Shown: positions 45,569 through 54,304, counted from the stretch's first letter. The stretch is 64,000 bases of DNA from Roseateles toxinivorans (GCF_004362525.1 NZ_SNXS01000005.1:62001-126000); one strand, 5' to 3'. The notes: generated by a model not told the origin, from the sequence alone. Made by a program: numbers and translations.

Positions 45569-47719
45569 TCAGCCATGCCGCAGGCGCAGCGCGTTGGTGA
45601 TGACCGACGCCGAGCTGAGGCTCATCGCCAGCGCGGCGATCATCGGCGACAGCAGCCAGCCGGTCAGCGGGTACAGCAGGCCGGCGGCGACCGGAATACC
45701 CAGCGCGTTGTAGACGAAGGCGAACATCAGGTTCTGCTTCATATTGCCCACCGTCGCCTCTGACAGCGCGCGGGCCGTCGAGATGCCGCGCAAGTCGCCC
45801 TTGACCAGCGTGACCTGGGCGCTGTTCATTGCCACATCGGTGCCGGTGCCCATGGCCACACCGACATCCGCCTTGGCCAGCGCCGGCGCGTCGTTGATGC
45901 CGTCGCCCGCCATGGCCACGATACGGCCCTCGGCCTGCAGCCGCGACACCAGGGCCAGCTTGTCGGCCGGCTTGACCTCGCCGTGCACCTCGTCCAGCCC
46001 CAAGCGGGCGCCAACAGCCTTGGCCGTGGTGAGGCCGTCACCGGTGGCCATGATGATGCGGATGCCGGCCGCCTTCAATGCGGCCAGCGCCTCCGGCGTG
46101 CTGGCCTTGATCGGGTCGGCCACGGCCAGCAGGCCCAGCAGGCGGCCATCGACGGCCAGGTGCATGACGCTGGCGCCCTCCAGGCGCAGCGCCTCGGCCT
46201 GGTCCACCAAGGCATCGACGCTGACGCCGATCTGTTGCATCAAGGCCGTGTTGCCCAGCGCCAGCTCGCCGCCACCGACCCGGCCGCGCACGCCGATGCC
46301 AGAGCCCGATTCGAAGCTCTCCGGCTTGTCGAGCGGCAGGCCGCGGTCACGCGCGGCACGCACGATGGCCTCGGCCAGCGGATGTTCGCTGCCCTGGTCC
46401 AGACTGGCGGCCAGGCGCAGCACCTCGTCGGCCTCGACCCCGGGCATGGCCACGACCCGGTCGAACACCGGCCGGCCCTCGGTCAGCGTGCCCGTCTTGT
46501 CGACGATCAGCGTGTCTACCTTGCGCAGGTTCTCGATCGCCGCGGCGTCGCGGAACAGCACGCCGCTGGTCGCGCCACGGCCGGTGGCCACCATGATGGA
46601 CATCGGCGTGGCCAGGCCCAGCGCGCACGGACAGGCGATGATCAGCACGGCAACGGCATTGACCAGGCCGTAGACCCAGCTGGGCTGGGGCCCGAACAGC
46701 CCCCAGACCAGCAAGGTCAGCACAGCGATGCCGACCACCGCGACAACGAAGTAGCCGGCCACCTGATCAGCCATGCGCTGCATCGGCGCCCTTGAGCGCT
46801 GCGCCTGCGCCACCATCTGCACGATCTGCGCCAGCATCGTGGCCGAGCCGACGCGCTCGGAGCGCATGACCAGGGCACCGTTGGTGTTCAGGGTCGCACC
46901 GATCAGCTTGTCACCGGGACTCTTCACGATGGGCAGCGGCTCGCCGGTCAGCATCGCCTCATCGACGGCGCTGCGGCCCTCGACGACCACACCATCGACC
47001 GGCACCTTCTCGCCCGGGCGCACGCGCAGCAGATCACCCACATGCACATGGGACAGCGGCACATCGCTCTCCTGCCCCTGGGCGTCGATGCGACGGGCCG
47101 TCTTGGGCGCCAGGCCCAGCAGCGACTTGATCGCCGCCGAGGTCTGCGAGCGGGCCCTGAGCTCCAGCATCTGACCGAGCAGGGTCAGCGAGATGATGAC
47201 CGCCGCCGCCTCGAAATAGACTGCCACGCGGCCCATGGCCTGGAACGAAGCGGGAAATACCTGAGGCGCGACGGTGGCGATGACGCTGTAGAGAAAGGCC
47301 GCACCGGTGCCCATGCCGATCAGGGTCCACATATTCGGACTGCGGTTCAGCACAGACTGCAAGCCCCGTTCGAAAAACGGCCAGCCGGCCCACAGCACCA
47401 CCGGCAGGGTCAGGGCCAGTTCGACCCAGCTCTGCGTGGCCATCTCGAACCATTGCAGCCGGTGGCCTGCCATGGCCAGCAGGGTCACGATCACGGTCAA
47501 GGGCAGGGTCCACCAGAAGCGCCGCTGGAAGTCCTCCAGCTCGGGGTTCTCCTGCGCCTCCAGTTCCGGCAGCAACGGCTCCAGCGTCATGCCGCATTTG
47601 GGGCAATTGCCCGGCTGATCCTGGCGGATATCCGGATGCATCGGGCAGGTGTAAATCGCGCCTGAGCCCTGCGGCACGGGCACCGGCTCGGCCAAATGTC
47701 CTTGATGATCGTGCTTCAT
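45569..47719 (-). CDS. copA: Cu(I)-exporting P1B-type ATPase
   Basis: The 716-residue pump moves Cu(I) from cytoplasm to periplasm. In place of the usual HMA domains, the N-terminus has a heavy-metal-binding segment (YTCPMHPDI...CPKCGM, 23-44). Motifs in order are TGE 258-260, membrane CPC 363-365, phosphorylation DKTGT 407-411, SEHPLAEA, and [10 protein letters not shown]. This layout is common in P-type ATPases of Gram-negative copper clusters. A separate CopZ-like gene at the top of the block could load it. It starts 14 nt after the Met-rich lipoprotein gene. Confidence 0.95.
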   Translation of the reverse strand: MKHDHQGHLAEPVPVPQGSGAIYTCPMHPDIRQDQPGNCPKCGMTLEPLLPELEAQENPELEDFQRRFWWTLPLTVIVTLLAMAGHRLQWFEMATQSWVELALTLPVVLWAGWPFFERGLQSVLNRSPNMWTLIGMGTGAAFLYSVIATVAPQVFPASFQAMGRVAVYFEAAAVIISLTLLGQMLELRARSQTSAAIKSLLGLAPKTARRIDAQGQESDVPLSHVHVGDLLRVRPGEKVPVDGVVVEGRSAVDEAMLTGEPLPIVKSPGDKLIGATLNTNGALVMRSERVGSATMLAQIVQMVAQAQRSRAPMQRMADQVAGYFVVAVVGIAVLTLLVWGLFGPQPSWVYGLVNAVAVLIIACPCALGLATPMSIMVATGRGATSGVLFRDAAAIENLRKVDTLIVDKTGTLTEGRPVFDRVVAMPGVEADEVLRLAASLDQGSEHPLAEAIVRAARDRGLPLDKPESFESGSGIGVRGRVGGGELALGNTALMQQIGVSVDALVDQAEALRLEGASVMHLAVDGRLLGLLAVADPIKASTPEALAALKAAGIRIIMATGDGLTTAKAVGARLGLDEVHGEVKPADKLALVSRLQAEGRIVAMAGDGINDAPALAKADVGVAMGTGTDVAMNSAQVTLVKGDLRGISTARALSEATVGNMKQNLMFAFVYNALGIPVAAGLLYPLTGWLLSPMIAALAMSLSSASVITNALRLRHG

Positions 47720-47732
47720 GCCGCACCCCGCC

Positions 47733-48179
47733 CTACTTGCCGCTTGGGCCCGGTGCCGGAACGGCCGGCATGCGGTCCATCATCATCTCCATCATCATCT
47801 GCATCATGTCCATGCGCTGCTCCATGGTCTGCATGCGGCGCTGCGGGTCGGCCGGCATGTCCTTGCCCATCGCCGCGCCGCCCGCCATGCCGGACATGCC
47901 CTTCATCATGCCCATGCCGCCCTGCATGGCCTTCATGTGCTCGGCCATCAGCGCCTGCCGCTCTTCAGCGGTCTTGGCGGCCATCATCTTCTGGTGCATC
48001 TCCTGCATGGCCTTCATCTTGACGGCCATGTCCCCTCCCATGCCAGGCATCGGCTTGGCAACGGCGGCAGATGCGGCGCCGTCAGGATGGTGGGCTTGGT
48101 GATCGGGTTGCTTGGGCTGGGCTGCGGCGCAGCCGACGATGAAGGGCACAGCGGCAACGAGGGCGAGGAACTTGATCAT
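47733..48179 (-). CDS. methionine-rich lipoprotein
   Basis: The 148-residue protein has a lipobox (IVGCAAAQ, Cys17) and 31 methionines, about a fifth of all residues. They lie in runs such as [19 protein letters not shown] near the C-terminus, along with His residues (DHQAHHPDG). Such Met clusters bind Cu(I)/Ag(I). ATG 48179 has a GGAG ribosome site; the longer frame is spurious. It lies just before copA, so it is probably a periplasmic, membrane-tethered copper sponge. No family is recognised with certainty. Confidence 0.8.
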   Translation of the reverse strand: MIKFLALVAAVPFIVGCAAAQPKQPDHQAHHPDGAASAAVAKPMPGMGGDMAVKMKAMQEMHQKMMAAKTAEERQALMAEHMKAMQGGMGMMKGMSGMAGGAAMGKDMPADPQRRMQTMEQRMDMMQMMMEMMMDRMPAVPAPGPSGK

Positions 48180-48332
48180 GATGAACTCCGATGGAAGCGA
48201 CAAGGACGACCAGGCAGGGGCCTGGCCGGAGGTGCGCGTGCAGCCGTCGTGTGCCGCCACGCGCAGATGAGGGCGGGCGTCCGGATCCGGCGCGCGTCGG
48301 GCACGACCGGCCCGCGGCACGCATGCCGGCCG

Positions 48333-48737
48333 CTATAGGGTCAGGCGCAGATAGCGGATAGCGATCGGCGGACCGTTGTCTCGGGCCGTCACGCGGGGCC
48401 GCGGCGCGTCCTGCTCGGCGACGCCTCCCGACACCCAGGCCAGGGTGGTCGTCTGCAGCAGCATCGGCGCAAGGGCGCTTGAACCTCCGAGCTCCTTGAC
48501 GACACGATTCAGCGCCACGCCTTCGTCGTCGCAGAGCTTCTGACAGGGCTCTTCGTGGTCATGACTCGCGGGAGCACCATGCCCGTGCTGGGTGGCCCTG
48601 GCAACAGCATCGAGGACTTCCCTGCCCTCACCCAGCGCGCAGGCGTTCACGATGCCTGCGGCCAGGGCGAGCGACCAGACGAACAGCATCGCGGCGGCCA
48701 GATGCCGTCGGGGCGCTGATCGCAGGCTCAGAGTCAT
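48333..48737 (-). CDS. small exported protein with CxxxC, copper cluster
   Basis: This 134-residue protein has a signal (AAAMLFVWSLALAAGIVNAC), a His-rich patch (QHGHGAPASHDHEE), then PCQKLCDDEG, and it ends PPIAIRYLRLTL. It shares its plan and end with the 45066-45485 protein. Metal binding in the periplasm is likely but unproven. It lies between the cusF-like gene (99 nt before it) and the Met-rich lipoprotein (153 nt after it). Confidence 0.7.
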   Translation of the reverse strand: MTLSLRSAPRRHLAAAMLFVWSLALAAGIVNACALGEGREVLDAVARATQHGHGAPASHDHEEPCQKLCDDEGVALNRVVKELGGSSALAPMLLQTTTLAWVSGGVAEQDAPRPRVTARDNGPPIAIRYLRLTL

Positions 48738-48835
48738 GGGCTGATGCTTTCGCTGTTCAAAGAGTGCCGACCATGCCCCGATGCTGGGACCAAGCTCAGA
48801 CCGAGGCCTTGATATCGATCAAATCGGTCATGGGC

Positions 48836-49144
48836 CTACTTGGCCGCCGGCTGCAGCTCGGTCACGACGAAGCCGCTGGCGTTCTTCTCGACCTTGAAGC
48901 GGATCTTGTCACCCGCCTTGACCCGATCCAGCACGGCCGGGTCCTTGACCTGGAACACCATGGTCATGCCGGGCATGTCGAGGCTCTTGATCTCGCCATG
49001 CTTGATCGTCAGCTTCTTGCTGTCCTTGTCGACCTTCCTGATCTCGCCGTCGGTCATCTCGGCGGCTTGCGCGATGACCGAGTTACTCAGCGCAGCAGTG
49101 GCGGCCAGCAGTGCGGCCAGGGTGATGTTCTTGATTGCCTTCAT
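48836..49144 (-). CDS. cusF: CusF-like periplasmic copper chaperone
   Basis: This 102-residue protein has a signal (LAALLAATAALSNSVIAQA) and the CusF OB-fold. The copper motif reads HGEIKSLDMPGMTMVF, so the His and two Met ligands are present. The Trp that caps the copper in E. coli CusF is replaced by Met. It would hand Cu(I) to CusB. ATG 49144 with AGGAG seven bases upstream is chosen over the longer frame. It is 13 nt after the DUF411 gene. Confidence 0.92.
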   Translation of the reverse strand: MKAIKNITLAALLAATAALSNSVIAQAAEMTDGEIRKVDKDSKKLTIKHGEIKSLDMPGMTMVFQVKDPAVLDRVKAGDKIRFKVEKNASGFVVTELQPAAK

Positions 49145-49157
49145 GGTGTTTGCTCCT

Positions 49158-49652
49158 TCAACGATAGCTTTGATAGACACGTGTGCCGCCGTTCTTGCTC
49201 AGCAGCAGCACGTCATAGGGATCTTTGCGGGCGCCGTATTCCGGACCATCCATGCCGGGCGAGCCGATGGGCATTGCTGGCACCGCCAGGCCGATGGCCT
49301 GCGGCCGCTCCAGCAGCAGCCTTTTGATCTCGCGTGCCGGCACATGGCCTTCGATGGCGTAGCCACCGACCAGGGCGGTGTGGCACGAACCGTACCTAAG
49401 TTCGACGCCGAGGCGCAGCCGCGCGTCGGTGTTGCCGCTGTCGCTGGCCTGCACCTGAAAGCCATGGGCCTCCAGGTGACGGATCCAGTCCTGGCAGCAG
49501 CCGCAGGCAGGGCCCTTCCAGACCTGGATCGGTATGAGCGCGGGTGGCGAGGTCTTCGCGCCGGCGGCCGTTGCCATCAGCCAGGCGGCGGCGCCGGTCA
49601 AGACGAGGCGGCGGCGGGTGCCTGCGCGAGGATCACTGCTTGGATTCGACAT
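49158..49652 (-). CDS. DUF411 metal-binding protein, exported
   Basis: The 164-residue protein has a Tat-like or Sec signal (TRRRLVLTGAAAWLMATAAGA) and the DUF411 core. That core includes WKGPACGCCQDWIRHLEAHGF with a CGCC site, then SCHTALVGGYAIEGHVPA and PGMDGP. DUF411 proteins occur with copper genes and are thought to bind copper in the periplasm. Its start overlaps the cupredoxin 3' end by 20 nt with a GGAGG site inside that gene, so translation is coupled. Confidence 0.9.
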   Translation of the reverse strand: MSNPSSDPRAGTRRRLVLTGAAAWLMATAAGAKTSPPALIPIQVWKGPACGCCQDWIRHLEAHGFQVQASDSGNTDARLRLGVELRYGSCHTALVGGYAIEGHVPAREIKRLLLERPQAIGLAVPAMPIGSPGMDGPEYGARKDPYDVLLLSKNGGTRVYQSYR

Positions 49653-50202
49653 GGCCCCCCTCCTTGCCGGGCTTGGTGCCCTTGGCTGCCACGACCTTGA
49701 CCCTGCCCACCATGCCGGCCTGGTAATGGCCGGCGATCAGGCAGGCGAAGTCAAAGTCCCCGGCACGGTTGAAGGTCCAGACGATCTCGCCGCTCTTGCC
49801 GGCGGGCACATGGGCCATATAGGGCTCGTCATGCTCCATGTCAGGGAACTTGAGCATCAGGGCCGCGTGCTCGTCGAGTTCCTTCTTGGTGCCCAGCACG
49901 AACTCGTGCAGCATCGCGCCCTCGTTGCGGATCACGATGCGCACGGTCTCGCCCTGCCTGACGGTCAGCTGATCGGGCACAAAGCGCATCGCGTCGGTCA
50001 TCCTGACCTGGATCGTGCGCCTGGCGGCCGCGGGCTTGGCGGCAATGCCCCAGGCCTTCTGTTCCAGTCTCAGCGGGGCGGCGGCATGGGCCTTTTCGCC
50101 ATGGGCCATGGCGGTTCCTGTGCCGGCCATCAGGCACAGGCTGACGGCCACCATCAGCAGCGCGGGGTGTTGATTCATCTTCATCATCGATAGCCTCTTC
50201 AT
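49633..50202 (-). CDS. cupredoxin domain protein, exported
   Basis: This 189-residue protein has a signal peptide (LLMVAVSLCLMAGTGTAMA) and a plastocyanin-like domain. The type 1 copper ligands are visible: His in AMLHEFVLG, then CLIAGHYQAGM giving Cys, His and Met. It may accept electrons from, or pass copper to, the oxidase encoded just before it. The ATG at 50202 touches the oxidase stop (TGAATG). A second ATG at 50187 also has a ribosome site (AGAGG). Confidence 0.9.
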   Translation of the reverse strand: MKRLSMMKMNQHPALLMVAVSLCLMAGTGTAMAHGEKAHAAAPLRLEQKAWGIAAKPAAARRTIQVRMTDAMRFVPDQLTVRQGETVRIVIRNEGAMLHEFVLGTKKELDEHAALMLKFPDMEHDEPYMAHVPAGKSGEIVWTFNRAGDFDFACLIAGHYQAGMVGRVKVVAAKGTKPGKEGGHVESKQ

Positions 50203-51615
50203 TCAATGTCCTTGGTGGCCGCTGGGCTTGCGCACCTTCAGCGGCTCGGCGTGCGGGGCGGCCTGCTGGCGTGGCATCGACTGCCCGCCCTCGGCCGCAA
50301 AGCGTGCGGGCTCGGGCAGCGCGCCGGTCCACTCGAAGGCGACCTCGCCCTTGGGGTGGCGGTACCAGCCGGGGTCGCTGTAGTCGCCGGGCTTCTGATG
50401 CTTGCGCACCTTCAGGATCGAGAACATGCCGCCCATCTCGACGCCCCCGAACGGGCCCTGGCCGGTCATCATCGGCACGGTGTTGTCCGGCAGCGGCATT
50501 TCCATCTCGCCCATGTCGGCCATGCCCCGCTCGCCCATCACCATGTAGTCGGGCACGAGCTTGGTGATCTGTTTGACCACCTGGCGATGATCGACGCCAA
50601 TCATCGTCGGCACGTTATGGCCCATCGCATTCATCGTGTGGTGGCTCTTGTGGCAGTGGAAGGCCCAGTCGCCCTCCTCGTCGGCGAGGAACTCGACCTG
50701 GCGCATCTGGCCCACGGCCACATCGGTCGTCACCTCGGGCCAGCGCGCGGTCCTGGGCACCGGGCCGCCATCGGTGCCGGTGACCATGAACTCGTGGCCG
50801 TGCAGATGGATCGGGTGATTGGTCATCGTCAGGTTGCCGACGCGTATGCGCACCTTGTCACCCTGGCGCACGTTCAGGGTGTCGATGCCCGGAAAGATGC
50901 GGCTGTTCCAGCACCAGAGATTGAAGTCCAGCATGGTCATGATCTTGGGCGTGGCCGCGCCGGGATCGATGTCGAAGGCATTGAGCAGAAAGCAGAAGTC
51001 GCGGTCGACCTCGTCGATCAGGGGGTTCTTCGCCTTCGGATGCGTGACCCAGAAACCCATCATGCCCATGGCCATCTGCGTCATTTCGTCCGCATGGGGG
51101 TGGTACATGAAGGTGCCCGGCCGGCGGGCCACGAACTCGTAGACATAGGTCTTGCCCGGCTGTATCGATTTCTGCGTCAGCCCCGACACGCCGTCCATGC
51201 CATTGGGCAGGCGCTGGCCATGCCAGTGGATGCTGGTGTGCTCGGGCAGCTTGTTGGTGACGAAGATGCGCACGCGGTCGCCCTCCACCACCTCGATCGT
51301 CGGGCCCGGCGATTGGCCGTTGTAGCCCCACAGATGGGCCTTGGTGCCGGGTGCCAGCTCGCGCACGACAGGTTCGGCCACCAGGTGGAACTCCTTGACC
51401 CCCTGGTTCATGCGCCAGGGTAGCGTCCAGCCATTGAGCGTGACCACCGGCTTGTAGGGTCGCCCGGTGCCGGGCACCAGCGGCGGCATCGTGTCGGGCT
51501 TGGCCTGCATCACCGGCTCGGGCAGTGCGGCCATCGCCACGCGGCTGACGGCGGCGGCCGAAACGGCCGCTGTCAGCGCCCCGGCGCCCTGGAAGAAGTT
51601 GCGTCGTGAAAGCAT
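50203..51615 (-). CDS. two-domain multicopper oxidase
   Basis: The 470-residue oxidase has a Tat signal (MLSRRNFFQGAG). The copper motifs are HWHG at about 130-133, HPHADE at 172-177, HPIHLHGHEF at 267-276 and HCHKSHH at 320-326, enough for the trinuclear centre and a type 1 site. Only about 90 residues separate the second and third motifs, so the middle domain of CueO/laccases is absent. A Met-rich tail follows (MGERGMADMGEMEMP). It probably oxidises Cu(I) in the periplasm. ATG 51615 has AAGGA seven bases upstream. Confidence 0.9.
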   Translation of the reverse strand: MLSRRNFFQGAGALTAAVSAAAVSRVAMAALPEPVMQAKPDTMPPLVPGTGRPYKPVVTLNGWTLPWRMNQGVKEFHLVAEPVVRELAPGTKAHLWGYNGQSPGPTIEVVEGDRVRIFVTNKLPEHTSIHWHGQRLPNGMDGVSGLTQKSIQPGKTYVYEFVARRPGTFMYHPHADEMTQMAMGMMGFWVTHPKAKNPLIDEVDRDFCFLLNAFDIDPGAATPKIMTMLDFNLWCWNSRIFPGIDTLNVRQGDKVRIRVGNLTMTNHPIHLHGHEFMVTGTDGGPVPRTARWPEVTTDVAVGQMRQVEFLADEEGDWAFHCHKSHHTMNAMGHNVPTMIGVDHRQVVKQITKLVPDYMVMGERGMADMGEMEMPLPDNTVPMMTGQGPFGGVEMGGMFSILKVRKHQKPGDYSDPGWYRHPKGEVAFEWTGALPEPARFAAEGGQSMPRQQAAPHAEPLKVRKPSGHQGH

Positions 51616-51629
51616 GTTCATGTCCTTGT

Positions 51630-53045
51630 TCAATGGGCCGGGCCGCCGGCAGCGCCGGCCACCGGGGCCATCGCGGCTGATTGACCGCTGCCGCTGAGGC
51701 TGGGTTTGCCGACGATGGCCATGTCGAGATCGGCCTGCGCCACCCAGAAGTCGCGCAGGGCCTCGATAGAGGCATTGACGCTGACGATCTGCGAGCGCGC
51801 ATCGGCCAGCAGCTCGAACACGCCGATGAACATGCCGTTGTAGCGCAGCAGGTTCTCGTCGGAGATGCGCCTGGCGGTAGGCACGATATCGTCGCGGTAG
51901 TGCCGCGCGATGTCATAGGCCGCGCGATAACCCTGGTAGGCCTGGCGCACCTCGGAGCGGGCCTCGATCGCCGTCTGCGCCGCTCGTTGCACGCTCTGCA
52001 TATAGACCGCCTCGGCCTTGGCCACCCGCGCGTCGCCCCAGTCGAACAGCGGAATCTCGACGCTGATCTCGTAGCCGGTCTGCCTCGGCGCCTCGTTCGA
52101 GCTGTTGCGCATGGCGCCCAGTTCCAGCACGTTGATGAAGCGCGTCACCCTGCTCAGGCCCAGGTTGCTGGCCATCGCTTCCAGCGTCTGTCTGGCCCCC
52201 TGCACATCGAGACGACTGGCCATGGCCGCCTGCTCGATATCGGGCCGCTCCTGCGGCTGCCTGGGCAGATCGGGCAGCCGCTCGGGCAGGCTGAAGCCCG
52301 TCTGCGTGCCCCACAGGCCCAGCAGCCGCGTCAGGCGTTCCCGGGTCGAGACGCGCGCCGCCTCGGCCCGCGCCAAGTTCAGCACCGCCTCGGAAAAGAA
52401 GCCATGCTCCCGGGCCTGCTGCAGCTTGGTCCAGTTGCCGGCACGGGCCATGCGCCGGGCCAGTTCGGCGCCTGCATCGGCCGTGGTGCGCACGTCACGC
52501 ATATAGGCGGCGGTCTGCTCCGCTGCGACGGCGGCATAGAAGGCCTTGCGCGACTCGGCTGCCAGCGCAAGCATTTCCATGGCCACGCTGCGCTGCACGG
52601 CTGCAAGGCGATGGCCTTGCACCCGACGGTTCAGCGGCAGCGCAATCAGATGACCGAGATCGAAAGAGAGGCCGCGCTCGATCTCGCGCTCATCGCCGCG
52701 CTTCATCCGTGCGATGCTGAAGCCCGGGTTGGGCAGGCGGCTCGCCTGCACCGTCTCGGCCTCGGCAATGCCCAGCTCGTGAAAGCTGGCCTGCAAGCCG
52801 CGGTTGTTGAGCAGAGCGATCTGCACCGCCGCATCGGCGCTCAGCGGCTGGCTGAGCAGTTCGGCCACACGCTGATCGATGCGCCTGAAGTCATCGTCCG
52901 ACCTGGCGACCTTGACGATGGCACCGAGATGGGTCTTGGCAGCCTCTTGAACGGCCGACATGCCGCCATTTCCATCAAGGCTGGCGCAACCGGTCAGCAG
53001 CGCCGCAGCGAGCGGGACAGCGCCTGCAACAAAGTGTCTTCTCAT
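51630..53045 (-). CDS. TolC-family outer-membrane lipoprotein
   Basis: This 471-residue efflux duct protein carries a lipobox (LLTGCASL, about Cys19) and two long helical repeats (AVQIALLNNRGLQASFHELGIAEAETVQASRLPNPGFS is the family N-terminal repeat). It is the second outer-membrane factor in the block, beside the CusC-like one. It lies 9 nt after a small exported protein gene and 14 nt before the oxidase. It may serve another RND or ABC pump, or the same CusBA. Confidence 0.88.
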   Translation of the reverse strand: MRRHFVAGAVPLAAALLTGCASLDGNGGMSAVQEAAKTHLGAIVKVARSDDDFRRIDQRVAELLSQPLSADAAVQIALLNNRGLQASFHELGIAEAETVQASRLPNPGFSIARMKRGDEREIERGLSFDLGHLIALPLNRRVQGHRLAAVQRSVAMEMLALAAESRKAFYAAVAAEQTAAYMRDVRTTADAGAELARRMARAGNWTKLQQAREHGFFSEAVLNLARAEAARVSTRERLTRLLGLWGTQTGFSLPERLPDLPRQPQERPDIEQAAMASRLDVQGARQTLEAMASNLGLSRVTRFINVLELGAMRNSSNEAPRQTGYEISVEIPLFDWGDARVAKAEAVYMQSVQRAAQTAIEARSEVRQAYQGYRAAYDIARHYRDDIVPTARRISDENLLRYNGMFIGVFELLADARSQIVSVNASIEALRDFWVAQADLDMAIVGKPSLSGSGQSAAMAPVAGAAGGPAH

Positions 53046-53054
53046 GGCCGCCTC

Positions 53055-53429
53055 TCAGTGGTGTGCATGGCCGGCAGGCTTGGCCGCCGGACCCGATGCA
53101 GGGTTGGCCGGCGGCGACGCGGCGGCGTCGGCCTGGCTGGCCTCCCTGGCATAGGCGCGCCACCCGCCGATGCGGTGCACGGTGTCGTTGGCATCCTTCC
53201 AGGCACCGACCTCGACCTCGGCATTGGGGCGATAGCCGTCGAAGGCGGAGCGGTAGCGCAGCGCCGGGACCTTGGCGCCGGGATCAAGTGGATCAGGCCG
53301 CACGCTCCGGGCCATCGGGGCGCTGCTGGAAGTCGCTCCAGGGGAGGCTGTTTGGGCCAGGGCAGATGGCGCCGGCCACAGGGTCGCGGACGCCATCAAC
53401 AGCGCCACGCCGCAAGCAATGGTTTGCAT
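53055..53429 (-). CDS. small exported protein of copper clusters
   Basis: The 124-residue protein has a signal (MQTIACGVALLMASATLW) cut near ALAQT. The mature part has ALRYRSAFDGYRPNAEVEVGAWKDANDTV and a tail ending in HAHH. The C-terminal histidines could bind metal. It is in the operon 9 nt before the TolC-family gene. Similar small proteins accompany copper oxidases in Burkholderiales; no function is known. Confidence 0.75.
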   Translation of the reverse strand: MQTIACGVALLMASATLWPAPSALAQTASPGATSSSAPMARSVRPDPLDPGAKVPALRYRSAFDGYRPNAEVEVGAWKDANDTVHRIGGWRAYAREASQADAAASPPANPASGPAAKPAGHAHH

Positions 53430-53547
53430 GTTTCTCTCGCAAGTGAACAGATCACTGTGACCGGGATCGGGCGCTCGTCAGAGGCGCCAAACCGGGCTTC
53501 AGTTCAGGACTGCAGGCGCGGCGCGACGCACGCGCGGGCCGGCCCGT

Positions 53548-53952
53548 TCAGATGCGGGAGTGTCGAGGCGGTCGCTCGAGCCCGCCGACGATGACGCGCT
53601 CCTCGGCGATGAGTACGGGCGCCACCTCGGGCAGGTCCGGGGACACGACCGCCAGTGCCACCACGGAGGCCGTGATGGCGGCAGCGTTGCAGCAGGAGGA
53701 GCAGACGCTGCACTTGCCGGTCTGCGCCTTGTCGCCACCAGGCGCATGCGATGACCCTGCGGCCTCGCCATGAGCGCCGGTGCCGTCGTGCCCCATGGCG
53801 GCATCGCCATGCTCGTGCATGGCGTGGTCCTGGGTGGCAGGGCTCTGGTGATGGGCCGGCCCGCACAGCAGCATGGTCGTGGCCGCGTACCCTTGAATGG
53901 GTAGCGCCACGGCCAGCAGCCATGCCAACGCGATCCGCCAGAACTTGCTCAT
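53548..53952 (-). CDS. His/Cys-rich exported protein
   Basis: The 134-residue protein has a signal (WRIALAWLLAVALPIQGYA) and a His/Met/Gly-rich stretch (DHAMHEHGDAAMGHDG). A KCSVCSSCC cysteine cluster follows, then a hydrophobic strand and the ending GGLERPPRHSRI. The plan looks like DUF2946-type proteins of copper clusters. ATG 53952 (MSKFWR) is chosen; the longer frame is Arg/Pro-rich noise. Copper or other soft-metal binding in the periplasm is likely. Confidence 0.75.
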   Translation of the reverse strand: MSKFWRIALAWLLAVALPIQGYAATTMLLCGPAHHQSPATQDHAMHEHGDAAMGHDGTGAHGEAAGSSHAPGGDKAQTGKCSVCSSCCNAAAITASVVALAVVSPDLPEVAPVLIAEERVIVGGLERPPRHSRI

Positions 53953-54043
53953 GGGCAAAGTGTAAGGCACGCGACCCCGCGATCCCCGCGGTCGGCGCAG
54001 GGCAGATGCCCGAGCAGGGCTTTGTCCTGGGGGCGTCGGAACA

Positions 54044-54304
54044 TCATGCCCGGCTGCAGCAGCAGCCGTTGCCGGTGGCGGCCGGCGCGTTGACAGCTCC
54101 CGTCGCCACGGCCACCGGCGTGTAGCCGGCTTCCTTGATCGCATCGGCGAGCTCGGCCTGGTCGGCCTCGCCGGGCTCGATCTGGACGAGGTGCGACGCC
54201 AGGTCGATCTGCACCCGGGCGCCGTTGTCGACCGCCTTCAGTGCCTTGGTGATGGTGCTGACGCAATGGCCGCAGGTCATGTCCTTGACTTCAAAGCTGA
54301 TCAT
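54044..54304 (-). CDS. copZ: CopZ-like copper chaperone (HMA domain)
   Basis: This 86-residue cytoplasmic protein has one heavy-metal-associated domain with MTCGHC at about 9-14 (MISFEVKDMTCGHCVSTITKAL). It ends in an unusual GCCCSRA tail with three more cysteines. It would carry Cu(I) to the P1B ATPase, which lacks its own HMA domain. ATG 54304 has AAGGA nine bases upstream. It is the first gene of the copper block and lies behind a CueR-like dyad. Confidence 0.92.
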   Translation of the reverse strand: MISFEVKDMTCGHCVSTITKALKAVDNGARVQIDLASHLVQIEPGEADQAELADAIKEAGYTPVAVATGAVNAPAATGNGCCCSRA

